The translations under genes were made by a program, and so were the position numbers. Under the pieces are notes generated by a model. It saw only the letters and a list, made by a program, of their open reading frames with translations, did no database searches and had not been told where the DNA came from. This document shows, piece by piece, positions 20,037 to 28,112 of a stretch of 64,000 bases of DNA. The stretch lies in the NCBI RefSeq assembly GCF_000744115.1, contig NZ_JQLG01000004.1, positions 372,001 through 436,000 on the forward strand, read 5' to 3'. This stretch comes from Carnobacterium alterfunditum DSM 5972. Lineage in GTDB: Bacteria > Bacillota > Bacilli > Lactobacillales > Carnobacteriaceae. Positions within the stretch are counted from its first letter, which is position 1. Every line of letters starts with the position of its first letter.

Positions 20037-21956
20037 TTAATTTTTTGGCACTCCAAAAATTCTTTTTGGTCTTAAAATCAAAACGCTCATTGCCGGTACA
20101 ATCAATTCAATTGTATAATCTTGTTGGTCGGTAGTTTCTTTTACCGTTTTCAAAGGACCTTGATCCTTAACCCATACTCCGCCGTACTCACTCATTTCAG
20201 TATTTAAACATTCTTCATATAACCCTTCAAATGGTACTCCAATCTTATACCCTTTACGTTCAACTGGAACAAAATTACAAATGACAACCACGAAGTCACG
20301 CGGTTTTTTCCCTTTACGAATGAACGTTAAAACTGTTTCAGCATCATCTACATCCAAGATTTGGATCCCTTCTGCTTGGTGATCTACTTCCCACAATGCT
20401 CGTTCTGTTTTGTATATTTGATTTAAAGACTCCATAAAATGTAAGTGTTTGGCATTCATCTCATCATCCAAACTTCGCCATTCTAATCCTTCATGAATAC
20501 GCCACTCTAAGAATTGACCAAAATCGTTTCCCATAAAATTTAATTTCTTCCCCGGATGAACCATCATATAAGCTTCTAGTGTGCGTAAACTGGCGAATTG
20601 ATTGTACCGATCACCTGGCATTTTATGCATCAATGATTTCTTTCCGTGGACAACTTCATCATGAGAAAACGGTAAAATAAAGTTTTCATTGAATGTGTAC
20701 ATGAAAGAAAAGGTAATTAAATTAAAATTATTTTTTCGGAATAATGGATCCATTTCAAAAAATTTCAATGTGTCATTCATCCAACCCATATTCCATTTGT
20801 AATTAAAACCCAATCCTCCCATGTGAACCGGTTTCGTGACTTTTGACCATGCCGTACTTTCTTCAGCGATCATCAATAAGTCTGGATGCCGTTCAAATAC
20901 TTTTTTATTTAGTTTTTTTATAAACTCAACGCCTACTTTGTTGTGGTTGCTGCCATCTTCATTAGGTGTCCATTCGCCAATATCGTAATCTAGATACAAC
21001 ATACTGGATACGGCATCCACCCTTAAACCGTCTAAATGGAATTGTTCGATCCAATAAAGAGCATTGGAAATCAGAAAGCTCTGGACCTGGTTTTTACCTA
21101 AATCAAAGTTCATTGTGCCCCAGCGATTATTTTCTGCTTTATTCTTATCTGCATACTCGTATTGCGGTGTTCCGTCAAAATAGACCATCCCGTAATCATT
21201 GCGGTTAAAGTGACCTGGAACCCAATCCATCAATACTCCGATATTTGCAAGGTGAGCCGCTTCAACAAAATCTTGAAACTCTTCCATTGTGCCAAATTTT
21301 GAAGATAATGCATAGTAACCAGTCAATTGGTATCCCCAAGATGCATCTAAGGGATGTTCCATCAGAGGCATGAATTCAATGTGCGTGTAACCCATTTTTT
21401 TTACATAAGGAATCAATTCGTCTTTTAATTCAGGAATGGTGTACCAGGTACCATCTTCGTGGTGTTTCCATGAGCTGAGGTGTACTTCATAGATATTGAG
21501 CGGGCGTTCATAAATAGAAAAGCGTTTTTTATTTGCCGTCCATAAACCATCTTTCCATTTTTTTTTCGGCAAATCTTTTACGATCGAAGCATCATTAGGT
21601 CTGACTTCAAATTCTAGCGCATAAGGATCAATTTTTAATTTTACCGTTCCATCAGATCGTTCTATCCGGTATTTATAACATTGTCCTTCCACAGCCTGCT
21701 CACTGAACACTGTCCAACAACCTGTCTTGCCTATTCTTTCCATTTCAATTCCTATATGCCAATCTGAAAAATCTCCTACTAAACCAACATTCTTTGCATT
21801 AGGAGCCCACACAGTAAAACGAAAACCAACTTTCCCTTCATAATTTTCCTGTTTACATCCCATAATTAGATAACTATCGAAATGCTCTCCTGTATTAAAT
21901 AAATACAGCTCTTCTTCAAGATCATCTTTTATTTTTTCATTTATTGATTGATTCAT
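20037..21956 (-). CDS. glgB: 1,4-alpha-glucan branching enzyme
   Basis: Introduces alpha-1,6 branches into glycogen. It has an N-terminal CBM48-like domain (VGFRFTVWAPNAKNVGLVGD), then the GH13 barrel with EFMPLMEHPLDASWGYQ, GLRVDAVSSML (nucleophile Asp), LMIAEESTAW (acid/base Glu) and LPFSHDEVVHGKKS. The longest frame starts at GTG 21968, but AGGAG overlaps that codon. ATG 21956 (spacing 11) or GTG 21959 (spacing 8) fits better; I chose the ATG (639 residues). First gene of glgB-glgC-glgD-glgA-glgP-amylase. Confidence 0.95.
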   Translation of the reverse strand: MNQSINEKIKDDLEEELYLFNTGEHFDSYLIMGCKQENYEGKVGFRFTVWAPNAKNVGLVGDFSDWHIGIEMERIGKTGCWTVFSEQAVEGQCYKYRIERSDGTVKLKIDPYALEFEVRPNDASIVKDLPKKKWKDGLWTANKKRFSIYERPLNIYEVHLSSWKHHEDGTWYTIPELKDELIPYVKKMGYTHIEFMPLMEHPLDASWGYQLTGYYALSSKFGTMEEFQDFVEAAHLANIGVLMDWVPGHFNRNDYGMVYFDGTPQYEYADKNKAENNRWGTMNFDLGKNQVQSFLISNALYWIEQFHLDGLRVDAVSSMLYLDYDIGEWTPNEDGSNHNKVGVEFIKKLNKKVFERHPDLLMIAEESTAWSKVTKPVHMGGLGFNYKWNMGWMNDTLKFFEMDPLFRKNNFNLITFSFMYTFNENFILPFSHDEVVHGKKSLMHKMPGDRYNQFASLRTLEAYMMVHPGKKLNFMGNDFGQFLEWRIHEGLEWRSLDDEMNAKHLHFMESLNQIYKTERALWEVDHQAEGIQILDVDDAETVLTFIRKGKKPRDFVVVICNFVPVERKGYKIGVPFEGLYEECLNTEMSEYGGVWVKDQGPLKTVKETTDQQDYTIELIVPAMSVLILRPKRIFGVPKN

Positions 21957-22102
21957 CACTTGGTTCACTCCTAACTAAAAAGTTATGTACTTAAAAAAAA
22001 GCCATCATTCTATCATCTTATTTTCATTCTACAACGTAATGGCTTAATAATCGACCTAAATTTTCATTTTTTAAAATTTAAATGTTATTTAATTATATCT
22101 GT

Positions 22103-22111
22103 AGTATACCA
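22103..22111 (-). promoter_or_regulatory. Extended -10 promoter of glycogen operon
   Basis: TGGTATACT on the minus strand is an extended -10 element (TGn plus TATACT), about 150 bases upstream of glgB. The -35 region (TAAACG) is weak, as expected for an extended -10 promoter. Confidence 0.5.
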
Positions 22112-22119
22112 CTAAAAAA

Positions 22120-22133
22120 AGACAGCGTTTACT
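22120..22133. promoter_or_regulatory. cre-like CcpA site at glycogen operon promoter
   Basis: AGTAAACGCTGTCT (minus reading) matches TGWNANCGNTNWCA at all but the two outermost positions. It lies 9 bases upstream of the extended -10 element, where CcpA binding would compete with RNA polymerase. Carbon catabolite repression of the operon is thus plausible. Confidence 0.45.
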
Positions 22134-22560
22134 TTTCTGTTAAAATATCTTTTTCAAATAAAAAAAAAGATGAAAATTAAATAATTTTTATCTTTTTTCA
22201 AAATAAAAACACTTAATTGTTTTTATTTTTTATTATTTGAACTTCTTTATTATTTTTTGATACACTGAGTAATCAACAAATACTCAGCTAAACCAATTCA
22301 ATATTTTATAGCAAATCTTATAATTTATAATTTTTTTATCAATAACAATTAGATGATTTGAAATTACCTAAAAAAAGGCTTATGTGCTATCAGAATAATT
22401 AATTTTAGTTGGTTTTTTTGTTTCTTTAGAATATATTTTACTAAATCACTAAAAAAGCTGGCAAATTTGGGCTTAGAAGTGCGTAATAGTATTACAAATG
22501 GTAAAATAGAAGTAACTAAGATCAACTCATCCTTAGTTTAGATAAACAAAGTAACTTACA
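22134..22560. other. AT-rich intergenic region upstream of nfeD
   Basis: About 430 bases of very AT-rich DNA between the divergent glgB and nfeD genes. I see no open frame, hairpin with T run, or recognised RNA. TTGAAA-N17-TATGTG near 22,357 is a possible weak promoter for the nfeD unit. Confidence 0.4.
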
Positions 22561-22577
22561 TTAAGGAGGTGAATATA

Positions 22578-23183
22578 TTGGAAATACTATTATTAACTGT
22601 TGGCTTTATTGGTTTAGTGATAGCGGCACTAACGCCTCAATCTACTCTAGGAGGACTTTTGGCATTAGCAAGTTTTGGAGGTTATTTTTATTTGAATAGT
22701 CTCGAAAATTGGATTCCAATTATTATTTTTATTTTAGGAATTTGTTTGCTTATCTTTGAAGTTTTTGTACCAGACTTTGGCGTAGCAGGCATCATTGGTT
22801 TTCTTTTAATTATTGGCGGTATCTATTTAACCAATAATAATTTTGGATTAGCCTTACGTGATTTAAGTATTGCAGTGGTGGCTTCTTCATTCTTAGTCAT
22901 CATGCTTGTACGAAGAGGCTATTCGCTAGCTCATTTTGAAAAACTTGTCCTGAAAAAGAATTTAGACAAAAAAAGTGGTTTTTCAAGTAACAGTGACGCT
23001 TCCGTTTATTTAGGACAAATTGGAACAACGACCACGCCTCTTAGGCCGTCTGGAAAAGTACGCTTTGAAGATGCAGAACTAGATGTCATCAGCACTGGTG
23101 AACATATAGATACTGCTGTTTTAGTTGTAGTTACAAAGGTAGAAGGATATAAAATTATGGTTAGGAGAGTGGATCAAACATGA
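22578..23183 (+). CDS. NfeD family membrane protein
   Basis: 201-residue NfeD-like protein that accompanies flotillins and is thought to assist membrane-microdomain assembly. About four hydrophobic segments (residues 1-125) are followed by a small soluble beta-barrel (OB-fold) domain: [54 protein letters not shown] nine bases further upstream overlaps AAGGAGG, so the TTG at 22578, eight bases after that site, is the better start. Stop overlaps the floA ATG by four bases. Confidence 0.9.
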   Translation: MEILLLTVGFIGLVIAALTPQSTLGGLLALASFGGYFYLNSLENWIPIIIFILGICLLIFEVFVPDFGVAGIIGFLLIIGGIYLTNNNFGLALRDLSIAVVASSFLVIMLVRRGYSLAHFEKLVLKKNLDKKSGFSSNSDASVYLGQIGTTTTPLRPSGKVRFEDAELDVISTGEHIDTAVLVVVTKVEGYKIMVRRVDQT

Positions 23184-24181
23184 CAACAGTTACAGATATC
23201 ACAACAAATTGGATAGGATTTTTATTCATAGCTATTATCGTTATCATCGTTATCAGCTTATTTTTCCGTTTTGTCCCCGTTGGATTATGGGTCACAGCGT
23301 ATTTTTCAGGAGTTAAAGTCAGTATAGGAACACTTGTAGGAATGCGTCTAAGACGAGTAGCTCCACAAGATATCATCCGTCCGTTGATCAAAGCCACAAA
23401 AGCTGGTTTAGATATTGATATCAACGAGTTAGAAGCCCATTATTTAGCCGGTGGTGACATCAATCAAGTAATTGACGCTTTGATTGCTGCACAACGTGCA
23501 AACATTGATTTAGTTTTCAAACAAGCTGCTGCGATCGATTTAGCTGGTAGAAATGTTTTTGAAGCTGTCCAAGTCAGCGTTAATCCAAAGGTTATTGAAA
23601 CACCTGTCATTGCTGCTATGGCAATGAACGGTATCGAAGTTAAAGCACGTGCTAAAGTAACTGTTCGTGCAAATATCGAACGCTTAGTTGGTGGTGCTGG
23701 TGAAGAAACAATCATCGCTCGTGTTGGCGAAGGTATCGTAACTACTGTTGGTAGTGCAGCAAAACATACAGATGTTTTAGAAAATCCAGACTCTATCTCA
23801 AAAATGGTTCTAAAAAAAGGCTTAGACTCTGGTACTGCTTTTGAAATTCTTTCAATTGATATTGCTGATATCGATGTCGGCCGTAATATTGGTGCCAGCT
23901 TACAAATGGAACAAGCTCAAGCCGATAAAAATATTGCACAAGCTAAAGCTGAAGAAAGACGTTCAATGGCGATTGCTCAAGAACAAGAAATGATAGCTGA
24001 AGTTCAAAAAATGCGAGCTCGCGTTGTAGAAGCTGAAGCTGAAGTACCTTTAGCCTTAGCTGAAGCGTTCAGATCTGGTAATATAGGTGTAATGGATTAT
24101 TACAACATGAAAAATATTAATGCCGATACTAAAATGAGAAACTCTATTTCTGGTTCTACAGAGAGAGAAAGTGATGAATAA
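23180..24181 (+). CDS. floA: Flotillin-like protein FloA
   Basis: Membrane scaffold of bacterial lipid-raft-like domains (B. subtilis YqfA/FloA). 333 residues: an N-terminal hydrophobic hairpin segment (about 12-45), the [22 protein letters not shown] region and SPFH-like core, then an Ala/Glu-rich coiled coil (about 245-300) and [24 protein letters not shown] near the end. Length and order next to nfeD match the yqeZ-yqfA arrangement. Its stop shares one base with the next ATG. Confidence 0.95.
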   Translation: MTTVTDITTNWIGFLFIAIIVIIVISLFFRFVPVGLWVTAYFSGVKVSIGTLVGMRLRRVAPQDIIRPLIKATKAGLDIDINELEAHYLAGGDINQVIDALIAAQRANIDLVFKQAAAIDLAGRNVFEAVQVSVNPKVIETPVIAAMAMNGIEVKARAKVTVRANIERLVGGAGEETIIARVGEGIVTTVGSAAKHTDVLENPDSISKMVLKKGLDSGTAFEILSIDIADIDVGRNIGASLQMEQAQADKNIAQAKAEERRSMAIAQEQEMIAEVQKMRARVVEAEAEVPLALAEAFRSGNIGVMDYYNMKNINADTKMRNSISGSTERESDE

Positions 24182-24771
24182 TGGATCCACTATTAACCCT
24201 TATTATTTTATTTCTTGTAGGGACTACACTCTTTTCTTTTATCGCAACTATTTATCGTTTCTTCATTTCATTAGTTGTAAACTCGTCTCCTCCGAGAAGT
24301 AATCAAAGACAAGGTTCTCAAAGATCAGATTTAAAAAATAGAGAGTCTGTTTCCTTAAAGGATGCTTTTTATGCTAATGAAGCAACCAGACAAAGTTCCA
24401 GAAAGAACTCGGCTGTTGATCCTTCACAAAAAAGAAATCAGCAGACACGTTCAAATCAATTGTCCAGTCGTGCGCAACAAGACGCAGCACGTAGAAGAGC
24501 CGAAAATTTGCAGCAAAACCTAAAAAGACAGCCTGAGAATGATCGCTATTCTTCCGCTTCTTATAAAAATGCCCCTAGACAGGAAGCTACTCAAACACAA
24601 CTTAGGGGAAAAGATCTGACTACTTTAGTCCCGATTGAAAAAGTAACTTCTACAAAACAGGTTGCTAAACAGTCTAAAACTAAAAAAAATCAGTTCCAAA
24701 GAGACTTTGTAAAAGGAATGATCTACAAACAAATTTTAGATGAACCTCGTAGCTTAAGAAAAAATAAATAA
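24181..24771 (+). CDS. Unknown membrane-anchored basic protein of floA operon
   Basis: 196 residues: one N-terminal transmembrane segment (about 4-35), then a long hydrophilic tail rich in Gln, Arg, Ser and Asn, probably disordered, and a short C-terminal motif FQRDFVKGMIYKQILDEPR. I do not recognise a family; B. subtilis yqfB in the equivalent position is much shorter. The start overlaps the floA stop by one base, so it is translationally coupled and likely works with, or at, flotillin domains (inference). A terminator follows. Confidence 0.75.
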   Translation: MDPLLTLIILFLVGTTLFSFIATIYRFFISLVVNSSPPRSNQRQGSQRSDLKNRESVSLKDAFYANEATRQSSRKNSAVDPSQKRNQQTRSNQLSSRAQQDAARRRAENLQQNLKRQPENDRYSSASYKNAPRQEATQTQLRGKDLTTLVPIEKVTSTKQVAKQSKTKKNQFQRDFVKGMIYKQILDEPRSLRKNK

Positions 24772-24820
24772 ACCATCAAGAAAGTTCCTTAACTGGAACT
24801 TTCTTGATGGTTTTTTATTT
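24771..24820 (+). terminator. Terminator of nfeD-floA operon
   Basis: AACCATCAAGAAAGTTCC pairs with GGAACTTTCTTGATGGTT, then TTTTT. Confidence 0.93.
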
Positions 24821-24845
24821 TCCGTTAAATGATGTGAATAGTTCA

Positions 24846-24935
24846 AATGGCCATTAATTGCCCACATTTCTTCCATTCAAGCTACAAGCAACTTTTTCCC
24901 TCTATAAATTTCGAGTGATAAATTCAATTAATTTA
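24846..24935 (+). repeat. Foldback repeat family, decayed right half
   Basis: ATTGCCCACA..CATTCAAGCTACAAGCAACT and the following TTTCGAGTGAT resemble the right half of the copy at 49,777-50,032 (TTTGCCCACAGTGCTTCATTTTAGGCTACAAGCAACT). No left arm remains. Confidence 0.45.
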
Positions 24936-24978
24936 TCACTCCTAAAAATTATAAGCCGCTTTTTTAAGGACTAGTTCC

Positions 24979-26736
24979 CTACTTTATCTTTTCTTCATCG
25001 TACTCTAGTGCCTTAAATCCTTGAACTCCAGAACTTACTCGAACAACATTTTCAACATTGTAAACGAAGATTTTTCCATCACCAACTGTTCCGGTGTACA
25101 AAGCTTGTCTAGCAGTTTCAATAATTAGAGAGACTGGAATTTTGCTCACAACTATTTCTAATCGAATTTTTGGCAATAGATTGGCTTCTATTTCTACCCC
25201 TCTGTAATAAGCAGTTTGTCCCTTTTGCATGCCATATCCTTGTACTTTTGTTACTGTCATGCCTGTAATACCAATAGTATTTAAAGCTTTTTTCAAATCT
25301 TCAAATTTAGTCTCATTCGTTATGATATCTACTTTCATTAATGTAGTATCTTCCTCTTCTTTAGGTGCATCAGATGCACTAGCATGAACGGACCGCTGTT
25401 GAAATTCAACAGTTGGATTGCTAATAGGAATAGGATCCATACCTGCAAAAGCTAAGCCAGGTCCTTCATTTTCAAATTTCACCCCTTGAAATACAGGTTT
25501 TTGTCCAAAAGGAACCGTAACGAAGTCTCCGTAACTCGATTCTAAACCATGCTCAGAAATATCCATACCAACAATTTCTTCTTCTGGTGTTACCCGTAAT
25601 CCAATAGTTCTATCAACAAGTTTAAAAGTAATGATCATAGTTACAGATACCCAAATAATTACTGAAACTACCCCTAATACTTGAATGCCCAAGAGATTAA
25701 AACCACCGCCATAAAATAAACCTTCATCAGTTGCAAAAATCCCCACTAAAATGGTCCCTAAAGCGCCAGATATCCCATGAACTCCAAATGCTCCAACTGG
25801 ATCATCAATTTTAGCTTTCTTTTCAACAAATTCGATTCCATAAACTAAAGCAATAGCAGAAAGGGCCCCGATAGCTACAGCTCCAAAAGGTGAAACAATT
25901 GCACATCCTGCAGTAATTCCTACTAAACCAGCTAATGAGCCATTTAGCGTCATAGAAATGTCCGGTTTTCCGTATTTCGTCCACGTTATTATCATAGCCG
26001 CCAATGTAGCAGCTGCTGCTGATAAATTCGTGTTTAAAAGAATCTTTCCTATGAGAGTCAACGATTCATCTCCGGTCGCTGAAACCGTTGAAGCTCCATT
26101 AAATCCAAACCAAGCAAACCAAAGAATGAAAACCCCTAACGCTCCTAACGTTAAACTATGACCTGGGATCGCTTTTACTTTTCCTTCTTTATCATATTTT
26201 CCAATTCTTGCTCCAACAATCTTCGCTCCAATTAAAGCTGTTACTCCTCCGACCATATGAACAGCTGTTGAACCAGCAAAATCGACAAACCCCAATTGGG
26301 CTAACCATCCTCCACCCCAAATCCAATGTCCAGAAATAGGATAAACGATAGTAGATATAATCAAAGTATAAACTAAGTATGCACTAAATTTTGTTCTTTC
26401 CGCCATCGCTCCAGAGACAATCGTGGCAGCAGTTGCTGCAAAAACCGTTTGAAACATTAAAAATACATATCCTGGTATTGTCGTATCGTAATTCCCTTGT
26501 ACAAACAAGTCAGGTGTTCCAATTAGACCTGCTATACTGGGACCAAACATTATCCCAAACCCAATGATCCAATACATTAGAGAACCGAGTACAAAGTCCA
26601 TTAAATTTTTCATAATGATATTACCTGCATTTTTTGCTCTAGTAAAGCCTGTCTCAACCATTGCAAAACCAGCTTGCATAAAAAAGACTAAAACAGTTCC
26701 TACGATTACCCACAGCGTGTCCACAGATGAAAACAT
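24979..26736 (-). CDS. amtB: Ammonium transporter fused to a C-terminal PII domain
   Basis: Ammonium channel (Amt family, 11 membrane segments, residues 1 to about 400) with a natural C-terminal PII/GlnK-like domain (about 467-585) joined by a roughly 65-residue linker. Amt signatures: GFAMVETGFTRAKN, GGVTALIGAKIVG, GALGVFILWFAWFGFN. PII signatures: VQGYGMQKGQTAYYRG (T-loop, with the classical modified Tyr equivalent near 511), LPKIRLEIVV and GDGKIFVYNVENVVRV. Elsewhere GlnK plugs AmtB as a separate protein, so here the gate is covalently attached. ATG has AAAAGGAGG upstream. No separate glnK or glnB gene is nearby. Confidence 0.93.
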   Translation of the reverse strand: MFSSVDTLWVIVGTVLVFFMQAGFAMVETGFTRAKNAGNIIMKNLMDFVLGSLMYWIIGFGIMFGPSIAGLIGTPDLFVQGNYDTTIPGYVFLMFQTVFAATAATIVSGAMAERTKFSAYLVYTLIISTIVYPISGHWIWGGGWLAQLGFVDFAGSTAVHMVGGVTALIGAKIVGARIGKYDKEGKVKAIPGHSLTLGALGVFILWFAWFGFNGASTVSATGDESLTLIGKILLNTNLSAAAATLAAMIITWTKYGKPDISMTLNGSLAGLVGITAGCAIVSPFGAVAIGALSAIALVYGIEFVEKKAKIDDPVGAFGVHGISGALGTILVGIFATDEGLFYGGGFNLLGIQVLGVVSVIIWVSVTMIITFKLVDRTIGLRVTPEEEIVGMDISEHGLESSYGDFVTVPFGQKPVFQGVKFENEGPGLAFAGMDPIPISNPTVEFQQRSVHASASDAPKEEEDTTLMKVDIITNETKFEDLKKALNTIGITGMTVTKVQGYGMQKGQTAYYRGVEIEANLLPKIRLEIVVSKIPVSLIIETARQALYTGTVGDGKIFVYNVENVVRVSSGVQGFKALEYDEEKIK

Positions 26737-26824
26737 ATTGTTGCCTCCTTTTTATTATGTTATAAAATCTAACATTTAAAAAAGAGGCAAACAAGCAATT
26801 CACTTGAAAAAGTAAAAATAACTT

Positions 26825-26877
26825 AAAAAACCTAACAATTCGTGTTATGTTTTCTAACATGAATTGTCGGTTTTTTT
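26825..26877 (-). terminator. Terminator after ROK gene
   Basis: Long stem-loop (AAACCGACAATTCATGTTA against TAACACGAATTGTTAGGTTT) ending in T6 on the minus strand, directly after the ROK stop. Confidence 0.85.
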
Positions 26878-26881
26878 GTTT

Positions 26882-27781
26882 TTACTCTTCATTTAGTTTG
26901 TAATTGTACAATGCTCCGATAATATTCCCATTATTTCCAAATTTACTTTCCATGATGGTCGGCATCACAAAAAGATTTTCTCCTAATTCCTCTTCATATA
27001 CTTTTGTTACATTTTTATTGATCAGTTGGATCAATAATGGATTCCCACTGATCCCGCCACTGATAATGATTCTTTCTGAATCTAAAATCATCTGCAGATT
27101 AAACAATTGAATAGCTAGTGTATAGCAATACTCGTTTAAACAAATTGCCGCTTTTTTATTGCCAGCTTCAATCAATTCATACATCATATACCCATCCACA
27201 GACGCTAACGGAACATCACATTGATCAGCTATCTTTTGAAACAACTTTTTTATGCCATTTTGGAAGCCAAACATATAGTCAGCATCCTTGCTTCTAGCAG
27301 CATTCGTTTTAATAAAAGAAAATTCTCCTGCTGAATAATGGTGGCCCTTCAGTAATTCTCCATTTACAATTATTCCTCCCCCAATGCCGGTTCCTAGAGT
27401 AAGCATGATACCCTGTTGAATATTTTTTAAATTCCCTTTCCATAATTCACCAAGCGTAGCTGCTTTCCCATCATTTTCTACATGGATAGTCGTTTGACAC
27501 CTTGTTTCTAACATTTCAACCATATTCATTTTTTTAATGTACTTTAATGATCCGCCATGGACCGCATAACCTGTTTTGGAGTGAATGATCCCAGGCATAC
27601 TAACAGCCATACCCTCAATTTGATCAGCATATTCATCGTAAATATCTCCCATCATATCTAAAAAAAGGGTCAATGATTCCATAGGTGTTTCCCTAGTTTT
27701 AATTGTCCCTAATTCACCATCGTCATCTATTAATCCATAATTTGTTTCTGTTCCCCCAATATCAATGCCTAAATAAACCAT
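26882..27781 (-). CDS. ROK family protein (sugar kinase-like)
   Basis: 299 residues with the ROK phosphate loop DIGGTETNYGLID (6-18), ENDGKAATLGELWKGN and the second glycine loop TLGTGIGGGIIVNGELLKG. The cysteine zinc cluster (CxCGxxGCxE) typical of glucokinase-like ROK enzymes is not present: the position reads HHYSAGEFSFIKTNAARSKDAD. It may therefore be a kinase for a beta-glucoside or amino sugar rather than glucose, but the substrate is unknown. ATG has AAAGGAGGG upstream; monocistronic. Confidence 0.85.
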   Translation of the reverse strand: MVYLGIDIGGTETNYGLIDDDGELGTIKTRETPMESLTLFLDMMGDIYDEYADQIEGMAVSMPGIIHSKTGYAVHGGSLKYIKKMNMVEMLETRCQTTIHVENDGKAATLGELWKGNLKNIQQGIMLTLGTGIGGGIIVNGELLKGHHYSAGEFSFIKTNAARSKDADYMFGFQNGIKKLFQKIADQCDVPLASVDGYMMYELIEAGNKKAAICLNEYCYTLAIQLFNLQMILDSERIIISGGISGNPLLIQLINKNVTKVYEEELGENLFVMPTIMESKFGNNGNIIGALYNYKLNEE

Positions 27782-27885
27782 TATTTTCCCTCCTTTATAT
27801 GCAATACTGTTTATTCAATAGTTTTAGTCTACCACTATTGCTTAATGAATAGAACGTTTACATTGGCAGCTATTTAACAACTAGT

Positions 27886-27935
27886 GTTGGTATTTCAAAA
27901 AGAAATTTCTTCTAGAATCAGTGTTCCACTAAATC
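27886..27935 (+). repeat. Foldback repeat family, decayed left end
   Basis: GTGTTGGTATTTCAAAAAGAAATTTCTTCTAGAAT matches the outer left end of the repeat (GTGTTGGTGTTTCAAAAGAAATTTCCTCTGGAAT); the rest is lost. It sits in the ROK to M23-peptidase divergent gap (27,782-28,112), where I otherwise see only promoter-like sequence. Confidence 0.5.
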
Positions 27936-28058
27936 TACCAGCACTAAACGTGATAAATTCACATTAACTATCTTTCGCTTTATTTCATTAAACAATCGTT
28001 ATGTAATACTATTCTATCTTTTTGTCACACAACTAACATCATATTTGCTTCTTAACTA

Positions 28059-28067
28059 TGCTATACT
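28059..28067 (+). promoter_or_regulatory. Extended -10 promoter of M23 peptidase gene
   Basis: TGCTATACT is an extended -10 element, about 45 bases upstream of the TTG start. Confidence 0.5.
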
Positions 28068-28112
28068 TTTTGAGTACGTAAAAAGGCAAGAGAATCCTAT
28101 GGGGGTAGACAA

